From: Firm-08 sp045546995
GTDB lineage: Bacteria; Bacillota; Clostridia; Oscillospirales; QAKW01
Length of the DNA stretch: 18,121 nt
Reading direction: 5' to 3'
Assembly (NCBI GenBank): GCA_045546995.1
Contig: JAZQDW010000005.1
Coordinates: forward strand, 1 to 18,121
Notes under the pieces: generated by a model
What the model was told of the DNA's origin: nothing
The model's input: only the letters and a program-made list of their open reading frames with translations
The model's database searches: none
Translations under genes and position numbers: made by a program
In this document: one piece after another, positions 12,664 to 18,121 of the stretch
Numbering within the stretch: the first letter of the stretch is position 1
Layout of the letters: every line of letters starts with the position of its first letter

Positions 12664-12951
12664 TTAGAAGTTCAAACCAGCCTCAACACTTGCGCAAGCG
12701 ATGATCCAAGCTTGCTTGCTGCTCATCCTGTAACCACCGCAAACGCGCTCATCGTCAGTTCTGCGACTTGCTGCCACGGTCTTGGCGATTTCGCTTGCGA
12801 AAACATTGAGGGCGATGACACTTGCAAGAATTTCCTCGTTGAAGTTGTTGGCGGTGACATCAGTGGTGCGCTGATATTCGTTGAACCTGATTTCAAGACT
12901 GTTGGCAAGCATCTGGGCGGCTTTGTACTCTTTTGAACCTTTTGTAAGCAT
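12664..12951 (-). CDS. Hypothetical helical protein, 95 aa
   Basis: Starts MLTKGSKEYKAAQMLANSLE, continues IRFNEYQRTTDVTANNFNEE and ILASVIALNVFASEIAKTVA, and ends with a Cys-containing part (RVCGGYRMSSKQAWIIACAS). Predicted to be almost entirely helical. It is the first gene behind a strong promoter and has a leader of about 62 bases with a purine-rich run (GAAAAGAAAAAAAAG) before the ATG and a CCAAG/CTTGG hairpin (12989-12974). High expression early in infection is inferred. No family is recognised. Confidence 0.65.
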   Translation of the reverse strand: MLTKGSKEYKAAQMLANSLEIRFNEYQRTTDVTANNFNEEILASVIALNVFASEIAKTVAASRRTDDERVCGGYRMSSKQAWIIACASVEAGLNF

Positions 12952-13016
12952 TTTCTTTTCTTTTTTTTCTTTTCCAAGAACCCGCTTGGTCGGTGGGTCA
13001 TTTCCTTAACCCGATA

Positions 13017-13047
13017 CAAAGTTAAGAATTATTTTTTAATTACCAAA
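13017..13047 (-). promoter_or_regulatory. Bacteroidota-type promoter (TTTG-N19-TAACTTTG)
   Basis: On the minus strand TTTG (13047-13044), an AT-rich spacer of exactly 19 bases and TAACTTTG (13024-13017) match the -33/-7 consensus of Bacteroidota sigma-ABfr promoters. It lies in the gap after the 65-aa gene's stop. Predicted start near 13013, driving the 95-aa and 96-aa genes and the tRNA array. Best promoter match in the window. Confidence 0.8.
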
Positions 13048-13065
13048 AGTTTTTGCCTAAATTTT

Positions 13066-13263
13066 TCAAAAAAGTTGACTTTTGTCTAAAATTTTATGTC
13101 GCCAGCGAATTCCGCCCACCTCCAACGCCCTCTCAAAAGCCACATCAGTTTCCCGATGCTGCCCCAGCTCAAACCAATGCTTGAACTTGGCCCGCTTGAC
13201 AATTATCCGGCATACCCCTGCCGGGTCGCGGACAATATACGCATCAACTTGTGTTTCCATCAT
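13066..13263 (-). CDS. Hypothetical basic protein, 65 aa
   Basis: Begins MMETQVDAYIVRDPAGVCRI, continues IVKRAKFKHWFELGQHRETD and VAFERALEVGGIRWRHKILD, ending KSQLF. Two ATGs in a row; the first overlaps the upstream 52-aa stop as ATGATG. Strand-rich N-terminus, helical basic C-terminus, no family recognised. It is the last gene of its operon, ending 19 bases before the -33 element of the downstream promoter. Confidence 0.6.
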   Translation of the reverse strand: MMETQVDAYIVRDPAGVCRIIVKRAKFKHWFELGQHRETDVAFERALEVGGIRWRHKILDKSQLF

Positions 13264-13418
13264 TTCTTCCTGATCCTGTATTTTTCCGACTGCGCCTTGG
13301 CTATCCGGGCCATCATGCTTTCGCTTGGAATCGGAAAGCCAAAAGGGGTGTGGCTCCTGGCAGGACTGCTGTCGCCCTTTATATCCCTTATTTTTTCTTT
13401 TCTTCTCTTCCGCGACAT
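13260..13418 (-). CDS. Small very basic protein, 52 aa
   Basis: ATG at 13418, TGA at 13260, overlapping the next gene by 4 bases. The sequence MSRKRRKEKIRDIKGDSSPA, then RSHTPFGFPIPSESMMARIA, ending KAQSEKYRIRKK is strongly basic at both ends around a Pro-rich middle. It may bind nucleic acid or act as a peptide linker to another protein. It starts 1 base after the stop of the 76-aa gene, which supports the call. No family is recognised. Confidence 0.55.
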   Translation of the reverse strand: MSRKRRKEKIRDIKGDSSPARSHTPFGFPIPSESMMARIAKAQSEKYRIRKK

Positions 13419-13419
13419 A

Positions 13420-13650
13420 TTAAAACAATTTTGGTGTTGGGTCTAACAAATATGCATTCAGTTTGTCCAGCTCCTTTTCCATCTCGACCGAGGCGTTCAG
13501 CGCATCAGGCTTGCGAGTGGCAAAGTATCGGCGTTGCTGATGGCGCAGAGCAGCGACAAAGCGCACATATTCCTCCGCCTGTGCCGGAGTTATTTTTTTC
13601 CAAAGATTCGATTTGCGGCATCTTAAACTCTTCCATAAGGTATTTATCAT
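13420..13650 (-). CDS. Hypothetical helical protein, 76 aa
   Basis: MINTLWKSLRCRKSNLWKKI then TPAQAEEYVRFVAALRHQQR, ending EMEKELDKLNAYLLDPTPKL. The basic N-terminus leads to two amphipathic helices. The ATG overlaps the upstream gene's stop (ATGA). A later start is possible because the first 20 residues are less regular. No family recognised. Confidence 0.6.
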   Translation of the reverse strand: MINTLWKSLRCRKSNLWKKITPAQAEEYVRFVAALRHQQRRYFATRKPDALNASVEMEKELDKLNAYLLDPTPKLF

Positions 13651-13985
13651 TTTTTTGTTTTACGTTTGTTTACGGCCTTTTTTGTGGCCTTTCCGGCGGG
13701 TCTTCCTCTTTTCCTTTTCGGAGGCTCGATTTCCAGGACTTTCCGGGCAATTTTCCGGCCCTTTGTTTTCTTGGTGGCAGATGCGTCCGGGGTGGATTCC
13801 CAGCCCTCGATCTCTTTTGCCTGTGCCTGTTCTTTGGCCCTTTCATCTGGATGCCGGCACCAAAAGAACATCCCCGTCCCCGCCCTGTAAAAGAACTCGC
13901 ATCGGCGGCAGGCAGGAGTGTCAACCTCGCACCCCTTTCCGAACGGGCATCCGCCACCCATCATCGTAAAAACTTTTGTCGGCAT
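13647..13985 (-). CDS. Cys-rich zinc-binding protein with AT-hook tail, 112 aa
   Basis: The frame is open from 14006, but ATG at 13985, 2 bases past the RuvC-like stop, is preferred. The N-terminal half MPTKVFTMMGGGCPFGKGCE, then VDTPACRRCEFFYRAGTGMF and FWCRHP, has Cys spacing CPFGxxC, CxxC and a final C-R-H that could hold one or two zinc ions. The C-terminal third is Lys-rich and includes PPKRKRGRPAGK, an AT-hook (RGRP core) that binds the minor groove of AT-rich DNA, followed by a basic tail. The combination suggests a small DNA-bound accessory factor; its place between the resolvase and small genes gives no firmer role. Confidence 0.75.
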   Translation of the reverse strand: MPTKVFTMMGGGCPFGKGCEVDTPACRRCEFFYRAGTGMFFWCRHPDERAKEQAQAKEIEGWESTPDASATKKTKGRKIARKVLEIEPPKRKRGRPAGKATKKAVNKRKTKK

Positions 13986-13987
13986 AT

Positions 13988-14548
13988 TCAAAACAATTTT
14001 TGGCATTCACGTTCCGGCAAATTGGCCTTTACCCACTTCGGATCGTTGACGAGTGCCCACCTTCCGAAATGCATTATCAGCAGCGCATCCGAATTCCACA
14101 ATGTCACATTAACGAGAGGATACAATCGCTGGGCATATCCTTGATAACGGTGTTTGCGAACTGCCTTTTCCTCCTTGATACCCCGGACGCGCAAATTGAG
14201 TTTTGTCTGCCAGGTCATCGGATGACAAAGTACATACGGAATTCCATTCGCTTCCGCCAACACCTTCAAATGTTCAAAGTTCGCCATCATCCGCTGGATG
14301 CGGTACAACTTCCCCATCGCAGCCTTGTCCCCCTGCACCGTCACATCGTCAGGACGCACCGACAATTTTTCCACAAAGATAATTGGATGATAATTCTCCT
14401 TGTAATAGGCAAAAAAGTCCCCGAGGTCGGCAATATCCTTCGGCATCTTCACGACCTTGACCTTCGTCCCAGGAATAAAGATGGCTATGCCGCCATTCGC
14501 TCCCGGATCAATTCCAATTACCGCTGAAATCTTTATTTTCTGCTCCAT
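13988..14548 (-). CDS. RuvC-like Holliday junction resolvase, 186 aa
   Basis: An RNase H-fold junction resolvase. ATG at 14548 gives MEQKIKISAVIGIDPGANGG; the frame extends to 14572 but the earlier part overlaps the upstream stop. Acidic residues fit RuvC: Asp14 in GIDPG, Glu60 in IIFVEK, and a C-terminal Asp near 154 in NSDALLIMHFGRW. The region KAAMGKLYRIQRMMANFEHL after Glu60 matches the helix of phage and poxvirus-type resolvases, and PMTWQTKLNLRVRG is like the family's 'p..Wk..l'. It would resolve branched phage DNA before packaging. It follows replication genes in the same operon, 1 base from its neighbour. Confidence 0.9.
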   Translation of the reverse strand: MEQKIKISAVIGIDPGANGGIAIFIPGTKVKVVKMPKDIADLGDFFAYYKENYHPIIFVEKLSVRPDDVTVQGDKAAMGKLYRIQRMMANFEHLKVLAEANGIPYVLCHPMTWQTKLNLRVRGIKEEKAVRKHRYQGYAQRLYPLVNVTLWNSDALLIMHFGRWALVNDPKWVKANLPERECQKLF

Positions 14549-14549
14549 A

Positions 14550-15437
14550 TTATTGCACTTTGATAATTTCACTCAAATCCAACCCCTGCGCAGCAATCTG
14601 CTCAAAGGCCAATTTCAAAGCCTTACGACGAGCCAATGTGTATGCTCCCCCCTGGAGTTCCGGGGCCTCCGGCCCTGCATCGCGCAGCCTGTTCATATCT
14701 CCAACATAACCCTTACGGGCATAGTCATTTATCAGCCTCTTTAGCATCACATTCTGCTCTTCTAACGTGACCTCAATTTCGGGCGCAAGGCCAGCATCCG
14801 CCAGAAGGTTGTAGAAAAGCATTTCCCCGATAGGCGAAATCTCCGGCAGGTGGCCGCGCTCCTTGAAATACTCAAAAGCCTCGATGCACTCCCGGCGCGT
14901 CCTCTCCCGATAGATACGTTCCTGCTCCAGATCGCGCGCCTCCGGCGTGGCGGGGACTGCCCCGTGGGCCTTCTTTAACACCGCAGCTCTCCTGTAACGA
15001 TAGGCGTTCAGTATCTTGCAGACGTATTCCGCGTTGAATTGCTGGTAGTGCCCCCGGTCGGCCTGCCCATCCCTGCCCTTCGGCAAGAATTCGTCCAACT
15101 CGCCCGTGATGCTCATTTCAAAGGCCATCCGAAAGTCGCGCAGGGTTAACCCGTTGTAATACCTTTTCAGGATTTCGCAAATGCGCACGATCAGGTAGCC
15201 GCGCTCCGCCGGATCGCTCTCGCGATATCCCACATCCTTTGCAATGAACTTCAACGCCTTCTCCAACTCGACGGCCAGTTCCCGGCTATCATATTCCGCA
15301 ACTGTCTTGTCCGTCGATGCAAGGAACACCGAACGTTCCAGCGGCTCCAGAGCTGCCATAACCGCAGGGTTGCGGGCCATATCCCGGCGCATCACAACTG
15401 CCCTCCTGGGCTTGAATATCGTTATACCGTTTTCCAT
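14550..15437 (-). CDS. Conserved phage protein next to replisome organiser, 295 aa
   Basis: The frame opens at 15530, but ATG at 15437, 1 base past the organiser's stop, gives MENGITIFKPRRAVVMRRDM. The protein is largely helical. Its best landmarks are KTVAEYDSRELAVELEKALK, then GYLIVRICEILKRYYNGLTL with RDFRMAFEMSITGELDEFLP, a pattern that occurs in Bacteroidota phage replication modules, and QFNAEYVCKILNAYRYRRAA. The C-terminal half is charged and helical, ending AQGLDLSEIIKVQ. No Walker motif is visible, so it is not a DnaC-type ATPase; a helicase-loading or DnaD-like role is possible by position only. Confidence 0.7.
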   Translation of the reverse strand: MENGITIFKPRRAVVMRRDMARNPAVMAALEPLERSVFLASTDKTVAEYDSRELAVELEKALKFIAKDVGYRESDPAERGYLIVRICEILKRYYNGLTLRDFRMAFEMSITGELDEFLPKGRDGQADRGHYQQFNAEYVCKILNAYRYRRAAVLKKAHGAVPATPEARDLEQERIYRERTRRECIEAFEYFKERGHLPEISPIGEMLFYNLLADAGLAPEIEVTLEEQNVMLKRLINDYARKGYVGDMNRLRDAGPEAPELQGGAYTLARRKALKLAFEQIAAQGLDLSEIIKVQ

Positions 15438-15438
15438 T

Positions 15439-16191
15439 TCAGTCAGCCATATTTTGCAAGTATTCAATTGCCTCCGGGGAGAGGGCAGACCCGCCGCCCA
15501 ATCGGTGCAGTTTGCCCTTCTCGGCATCATCCATCATCCAATTCTTGGCGGTTAATATCCAATTGGCCTTCTTCTTGGCATTTGCGCCCGACCAATTTTT
15601 GATCCTGTTGTAGTAGTAGAACAAATCAATGTCGGCAAAATCCTGCTCGGGAAATTGCGCCTTGAACTTTTCAAAGTCTGCGAATTTGCTATTTTCAAAT
15701 AGGCATTTTCTTTCACGAGTTGACGAGGGGGTATCTCTCTTTTCTTTGTCATTAACAATAATATCTTCTTCGTTAAAGAGAGTATTTATTATTTCTGCCC
15801 CCCCATTTTTCAGTGGGGCAGAATTTTCAGTGGTGCTGAAATTTTGAGGTGCTGAATTCGCCGCCCCCTCATTTTTTGTGGGGGCAGAAAAATCGTTGGC
15901 AATGTCAGTTATGATATACTGCTGCCCGGCCAATCTTCCATCCTTGCGAATTGGCACGCGCTTGCAGTAGCCTCGATCAATCAAACCCTTTATCAATTTC
16001 AAAATGCCCCTTTCGGTTTCCCCGAACGTTTCCGCAATATTTAACACTCGGATATCCCAATCTTTCGGCAGAGATAGCAGATAAGCCAATAGGCCCTTTT
16101 CGGCAAAAGTCATTTCCGCATCCCGCAATATGGCATTCGGTATAATTGTGAAATTGTTATAATGCCTATGGCTTGTTATCGTATGTTCCAT
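15439..16191 (-). CDS. Winged-helix replisome organiser (lambda O-like role), 250 aa
   Basis: A replication initiation protein. The N-terminus (MEHTITSHRHYNNFTIIPNA) leads to a winged helix-turn-helix, about residues 20-95: LRDAEMTFAEKGLLAYLLSL, PKDWDIRVLNIAETFGETER, then GILKLIKGLIDRGYCKR. The centre (about 100-150) is a low-complexity linker with repeated SAP/NFS units. The C-terminal domain, DIDLFYYYNRIKNWSGANA then KKKANWILTAKNWMMDD, is the conserved 'YY.ri..W....~kk.nWi.tA..Wm' segment of phage replication proteins. DNA encoding the linker carries iteron-like repeats, as in lambda O, so the protein probably binds its own gene. ATG at 16191 overlaps the upstream gene by 16 bases. Confidence 0.85.
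   Translation of the reverse strand: MEHTITSHRHYNNFTIIPNAILRDAEMTFAEKGLLAYLLSLPKDWDIRVLNIAETFGETERGILKLIKGLIDRGYCKRVPIRKDGRLAGQQYIITDIANDFSAPTKNEGAANSAPQNFSTTENSAPLKNGGAEIINTLFNEEDIIVNDKEKRDTPSSTRERKCLFENSKFADFEKFKAQFPEQDFADIDLFYYYNRIKNWSGANAKKKANWILTAKNWMMDDAEKGKLHRLGGGSALSPEAIEYLQNMAD
15734..15889. other. Putative replication origin inside the replisome organiser gene
   Basis: Four related units start with ATTTT and share GTGG-x-GC-x-GA: 15805-15822 (ATTTTTCAGTGGGGCAGA), 15823-15840, 15841-15856 and 15871-15889. The first two are direct 18-bp neighbours. TTCTGCCCC at 15793-15801 is an inverted partner of GGGGCAGAA. Next to the units, downstream in the transcription direction, is an AT-rich tract (15742-15795) framed by CTCTCTTT (15735-15742) and AAAGAGAG (15775-15782), an 8-bp inverted repeat. 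Iterons plus a flanking AT-rich zone inside the initiator gene is the lambda ori layout. Origin function is inferred. Confidence 0.55.
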
Positions 16192-16613
16192 AATTCCAGC
16201 ATTGTTTCAGTTAAAATGCTCCTATCAAGGCTTGAGAAATATACCTCCGCCCGATATGTCATTGAATCATAATCTGCAAGGCTCTCCAGCACATATTGCT
16301 TTTCAGCCTTTCGGAAGGGCCTGTTATGCGCCCGGAACACCCCGCGGATATAGGCAATTATTTGGCTTGCAGTAAACGAAGAACGCAGCCTTTGATTATA
16401 CGGAGGGCACTGGGCTACAATTTGCCTATCAATTTCATCTTCAAAATCGGGGAATTCGTAGTAATATCCTGTAATGGACGAAAAATCAAAATCAAACTTG
16501 AAAGACTTTGCATTTATATTTTCCGTTCCTCCGACATATAACGCGTTGCCATTTGCATCGCGGACAGTATAAACGAACTGTCCGGGGGGATGATAAATGT
16601 TTATTTCTTCCAT
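16176..16613 (-). CDS. Degenerate GIY-YIG-like protein, 145 aa
   Basis: A longer frame starts at 16673, but that part crosses a terminator hairpin, so ATG at 16613 (MEEINIYHPPGQFVYTVRDA) is chosen. The N-terminus resembles GIY-YIG nucleases: VYTVRDANGNALYVGGTEN has the two strands (VYTV for GIY, YVGG for YIG) 9-10 residues apart. Later FEDEIDRQIVAQCPPYNQRL carries the Glu and the 'P.YN' that follow in this fold. The catalytic Arg expected after YIG is not clear (ENINAKSFKF), so activity is doubtful. The C-terminus is helical with no DNA-binding repeat. It is the first gene after a promoter-plus-attenuator leader and precedes the replisome organiser. Confidence 0.65.
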   Translation of the reverse strand: MEEINIYHPPGQFVYTVRDANGNALYVGGTENINAKSFKFDFDFSSITGYYYEFPDFEDEIDRQIVAQCPPYNQRLRSSFTASQIIAYIRGVFRAHNRPFRKAEKQYVLESLADYDSMTYRAEVYFSSLDRSILTETMLELWNIR

Positions 16614-16617
16614 ACTC

Positions 16618-16660
16618 AAAAAAATCCCGGCATCTGGGCCACTACACACCAAATGCCGGG
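16618..16660 (-). terminator. Rho-independent terminator / attenuator just before the GIY-YIG gene
   Basis: On the minus strand CCCGGCAT (16660-16653) and ATGCCGGG (16633-16626) form a perfect 8-bp GC-rich stem with a 19-base loop, then A and seven T (16624-16618). The ATG of the next gene is only 4 bases beyond the T run. The loop contains GTAGTGG (16645-16639), complementary over 7 bases to CCACTAC earlier in the leader (16700-16694). Confidence 0.8.
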
Positions 16661-16716
16661 AGCGGTTTTTCAACCTTAACTTTCCGTCCGTTGGTAGTGG
16701 GCAACGTTATTTGATG

Positions 16717-16746
16717 CAAATATAGTTATTTTTTCTTTTCAGGCAA
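16717..16746 (-). promoter_or_regulatory. Bacteroidota-type promoter (TTG-N19-TATATTTG)
   Basis: TATATTTG (16724-16717) is a perfect TAnnTTTG element with TTG (16746-16744) 19 bases upstream. The -33 part lies in the last codons of the gp3-like gene, and the -7 part directly follows that gene's stop. The predicted start near 16713 gives a 100-base leader that includes the terminator hairpin, so the site would feed an attenuated replication operon. Confidence 0.65.
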
Positions 16747-17439
16747 CAACAACGATAAATTCTGCGCTGGGGCCATAGCCTCCCGAATCTCCGCCAAACG
16801 GTTATCGTTCGCCACCAGCGACACGACGGGATAGCGCGAGTTCACTCCTGGCTTGTTGCTCTTTGCGAACTGCACCGAGAGGTCGAACACCGTCCCTGTA
16901 ACCGTGCCCCGCATCTGCTGCACCCCGTCAAACGATTCGCGGATGTTCCTGATGGACGAGGCTGCTCCTTTGGTCGAGAATTGCCACACTCCTATCACTC
17001 CGCGAACTGCTGGAATTATCACGCGCATCGTCAGCACGATGTCCCAATTGTCCGCACCGCGCTTCGTAGGGTTGTTTGCGGCCACCTGCGCCATAATGTC
17101 CGGGTATTGAGCGACGGAATAGGGAGCATATTTCTTACCATCCCAAATTTCAAAGATTTCGCCATCCCCCCGGGCGACCAACGCGCCGGAATTGTCCCGG
17201 AACTCAAATCTTTCGTTGCATACCTTTGCCGGATCATCCGACGGAAACACCACCTGAATCGTCTGCGGCTTTTCCCCCAGGGCCTTGCCGAAAAGCCCGG
17301 CATATTTCCCGGTCGCCCGGAACCAGTCTATCGAGGTCGGCAATCCGCGCTCATTCTTCATTCCGACGTGCAGCCTTCCAATTTCGGGCAATTCCAAGAT
17401 GCCCGCGCCCTGTTCGGGCCTTACAATTCTTCCAGCCAT
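16726..17439 (-). CDS. gp3-like protein (recombination directionality factor-like fold), 237 aa
   Basis: MAGRIVRPEQGAGILELPEI is followed by GRLHVGMKNERGLPTSIDWF and RATGKYAGLFGKALGEKPQT, then IQVVFPSDD and a Cys. The run 'LPEIGRL.vG.k...g.P.~...Fr.t' with GEKP and FPSDD is the pattern of the phage gp3-like family, whose phiC31 member switches serine integrase from integration to excision. Most relatives in phages without a serine integrase sit beside ssDNA nucleases and probably have another DNA-recombination role; here the upstream neighbour is a PD-(D/E)XK nuclease. The centre has DNWDIVLTMRVIIPAVRGV and GVWQFSTKGAASSIRNIRES, typical of this group. No integrase is visible in the window. 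The stop lies next to the downstream promoter. Confidence 0.6.
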   Translation of the reverse strand: MAGRIVRPEQGAGILELPEIGRLHVGMKNERGLPTSIDWFRATGKYAGLFGKALGEKPQTIQVVFPSDDPAKVCNERFEFRDNSGALVARGDGEIFEIWDGKKYAPYSVAQYPDIMAQVAANNPTKRGADNWDIVLTMRVIIPAVRGVIGVWQFSTKGAASSIRNIRESFDGVQQMRGTVTGTVFDLSVQFAKSNKPGVNSRYPVVSLVANDNRLAEIREAMAPAQNLSLLLPEKKK

Positions 17440-17440
17440 T

Positions 17441-18121
17441 TTACAATTCCATTTCTGCGTTCAACAAATTGTCCTTTGCGGCCTGCTCCGCACGTGCGGC
17501 CAACTCTTCCGGGGATACAACCATAACCGGCTTTTCTTCTTCTTTTTCCCAAGGTAATTTATCGCCAAAATCCGTTTTAACGGCGTTATCGCCTTCGGAT
17601 GGGGGATTTATTAGATTGGAGGTTTCGGCGCGATTTACGGCCCTTTTACGGCCTTTTTCGGGCTTGCTCTCTTCCGGGCCTTTCGCTGCCTCCTTCGGGG
17701 CATCCTTCGTGTCGGCCTTCGTGCGTATCAGCTCGGCCAGCGATAGCGTCAGCAGGTTGTCGGAAATCTGCCCTCCGTCCAGATCAAGGACACCGCGAAC
17801 AATCGTCAGGGTGTTGTCCCGCTTTTCGTCCTCGATCGCTGCCAGTGCGAGCAGGTAGGGCAACTTCTTTGCATTGACGGAATTTGTCTGCTCTTTCAAG
17901 TTGTATGTCGGCTTGTTTCGCCAATCTTTCGGGGAGAAGTTGAACACCCTGCCAATCATCTGGTTGGGGAAGTTCACGTTCCACGCCTCCATATACAGGT
18001 GCAATTGCAGTTCGTGCTCTTCAAAAAAGCCCTTGCGACCACTCTTGAAGTCCACGATTGCCCCGAACTCTTCCCCAGTCTTTGGATCAGTCATAAGGCA
18101 GGGCAGGTCAAGGCATCCGGC
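17441..18121 (-). CDS. PD-(D/E)XK nuclease, partial (5' end beyond right edge)
   Basis: The frame runs off the right edge; 226 C-terminal residues are visible. The start of the visible part, AGCLDLPCLMTDPKTG then EEFGAIVDFKSGRKGFF, has the Asp of the PD motif and the DxK pair (VDFKSG) at the right spacing, with HELQLHLYMEAW downstream carrying the Gln/Tyr of motif III, as in RecB/Cas4-like phage exonucleases. About residues 120-226 form a charged, Pro- and Glu-rich tail (KEAAKGPEESKPEKGRKRAV), probably disordered. An internal ATG at 18094 is not a start because it falls between the catalytic Asp residues. Together with the gp3-like gene, SSB and the SbcC-like ATPase it points to phage-encoded recombination. 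Confidence 0.85.
   Translation of the reverse strand, partial: AGCLDLPCLMTDPKTGEEFGAIVDFKSGRKGFFEEHELQLHLYMEAWNVNFPNQMIGRVFNFSPKDWRNKPTYNLKEQTNSVNAKKLPYLLALAAIEDEKRDNTLTIVRGVLDLDGGQISDNLLTLSLAELIRTKADTKDAPKEAAKGPEESKPEKGRKRAVNRAETSNLINPPSEGDNAVKTDFGDKLPWEKEEEKPVMVVSPEELAARAEQAAKDNLLNAEMEL

Noticed and set aside
16614..16673. N-terminal extension of the GIY-YIG-like protein
   Set aside because: It would translate through the terminator hairpin and T run; the product before MEEINIY is not protein-like.
1..18121. CRISPR array, insertion sequence or integrase attachment site
   Set aside because: No regularly spaced repeats of CRISPR size, no transposase and no integrase gene are visible in the window.

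Overview
This window is a piece of a double-stranded DNA phage or prophage genome. Every gene I accept lies on the minus strand, so transcription runs from the right edge to the left edge. The genes are short and tightly packed, with many start/stop overlaps of the ATGA type. Three promoter-like sites match the Bacteroidota form (TTG or TTTG, a spacer near 19 bp, then TAnnTTTG), and starts lack clear Shine-Dalgarno sites. A phage of a gut Bacteroidota host is therefore my best inference. Both edges cut through genes: a PD-(D/E)XK nuclease on the right and the large terminase on the left.

In transcription order the window opens with a recombination and replication block (18121 to about 13650): a PD-(D/E)XK nuclease, a protein resembling the phiC31 gp3 (recombination directionality factor-like) family, a promoter followed by an attenuator-like leader, a degenerate GIY-YIG protein, a winged-helix replisome organiser whose gene carries iteron-like repeats and an AT-rich stretch (a lambda O/ori-like arrangement), a conserved unknown, a RuvC-like resolvase and a Cys-rich AT-hook protein. 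Small genes follow, then a strong promoter (13017-13047) driving two small unknown genes and a three-tRNA array. Two of the three tRNAs have abnormal anticodon loops, and a spacer between tRNAs can fold into a four-way-junction RNA.

The middle block (11750 to 5490) holds an SbcC/RecF-like ATPase, two conserved unknowns, a DEDDh exonuclease, many small ORFs including a tandem paralogous pair, an HNH protein, SSB and an ASCH-domain protein. The left block is the junction to packaging: small unknown genes, a ParB-like domain fused to an adenine methyltransferase, an alternative-hairpin leader, the small terminase, a 55-residue ORF and the large terminase.

The large terminase is split at its Walker A motif (GK|S) by a 323-residue intein. 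It has no N-terminal nucleophile but carries the Trp/Cys/Thr triplet of class 3 inteins and two LAGLIDADG-type motifs. Together the genes give DNA recombination, origin firing, ssDNA handling, translation support, DNA methylation and packaging. Structural genes would be expected beyond the left edge.
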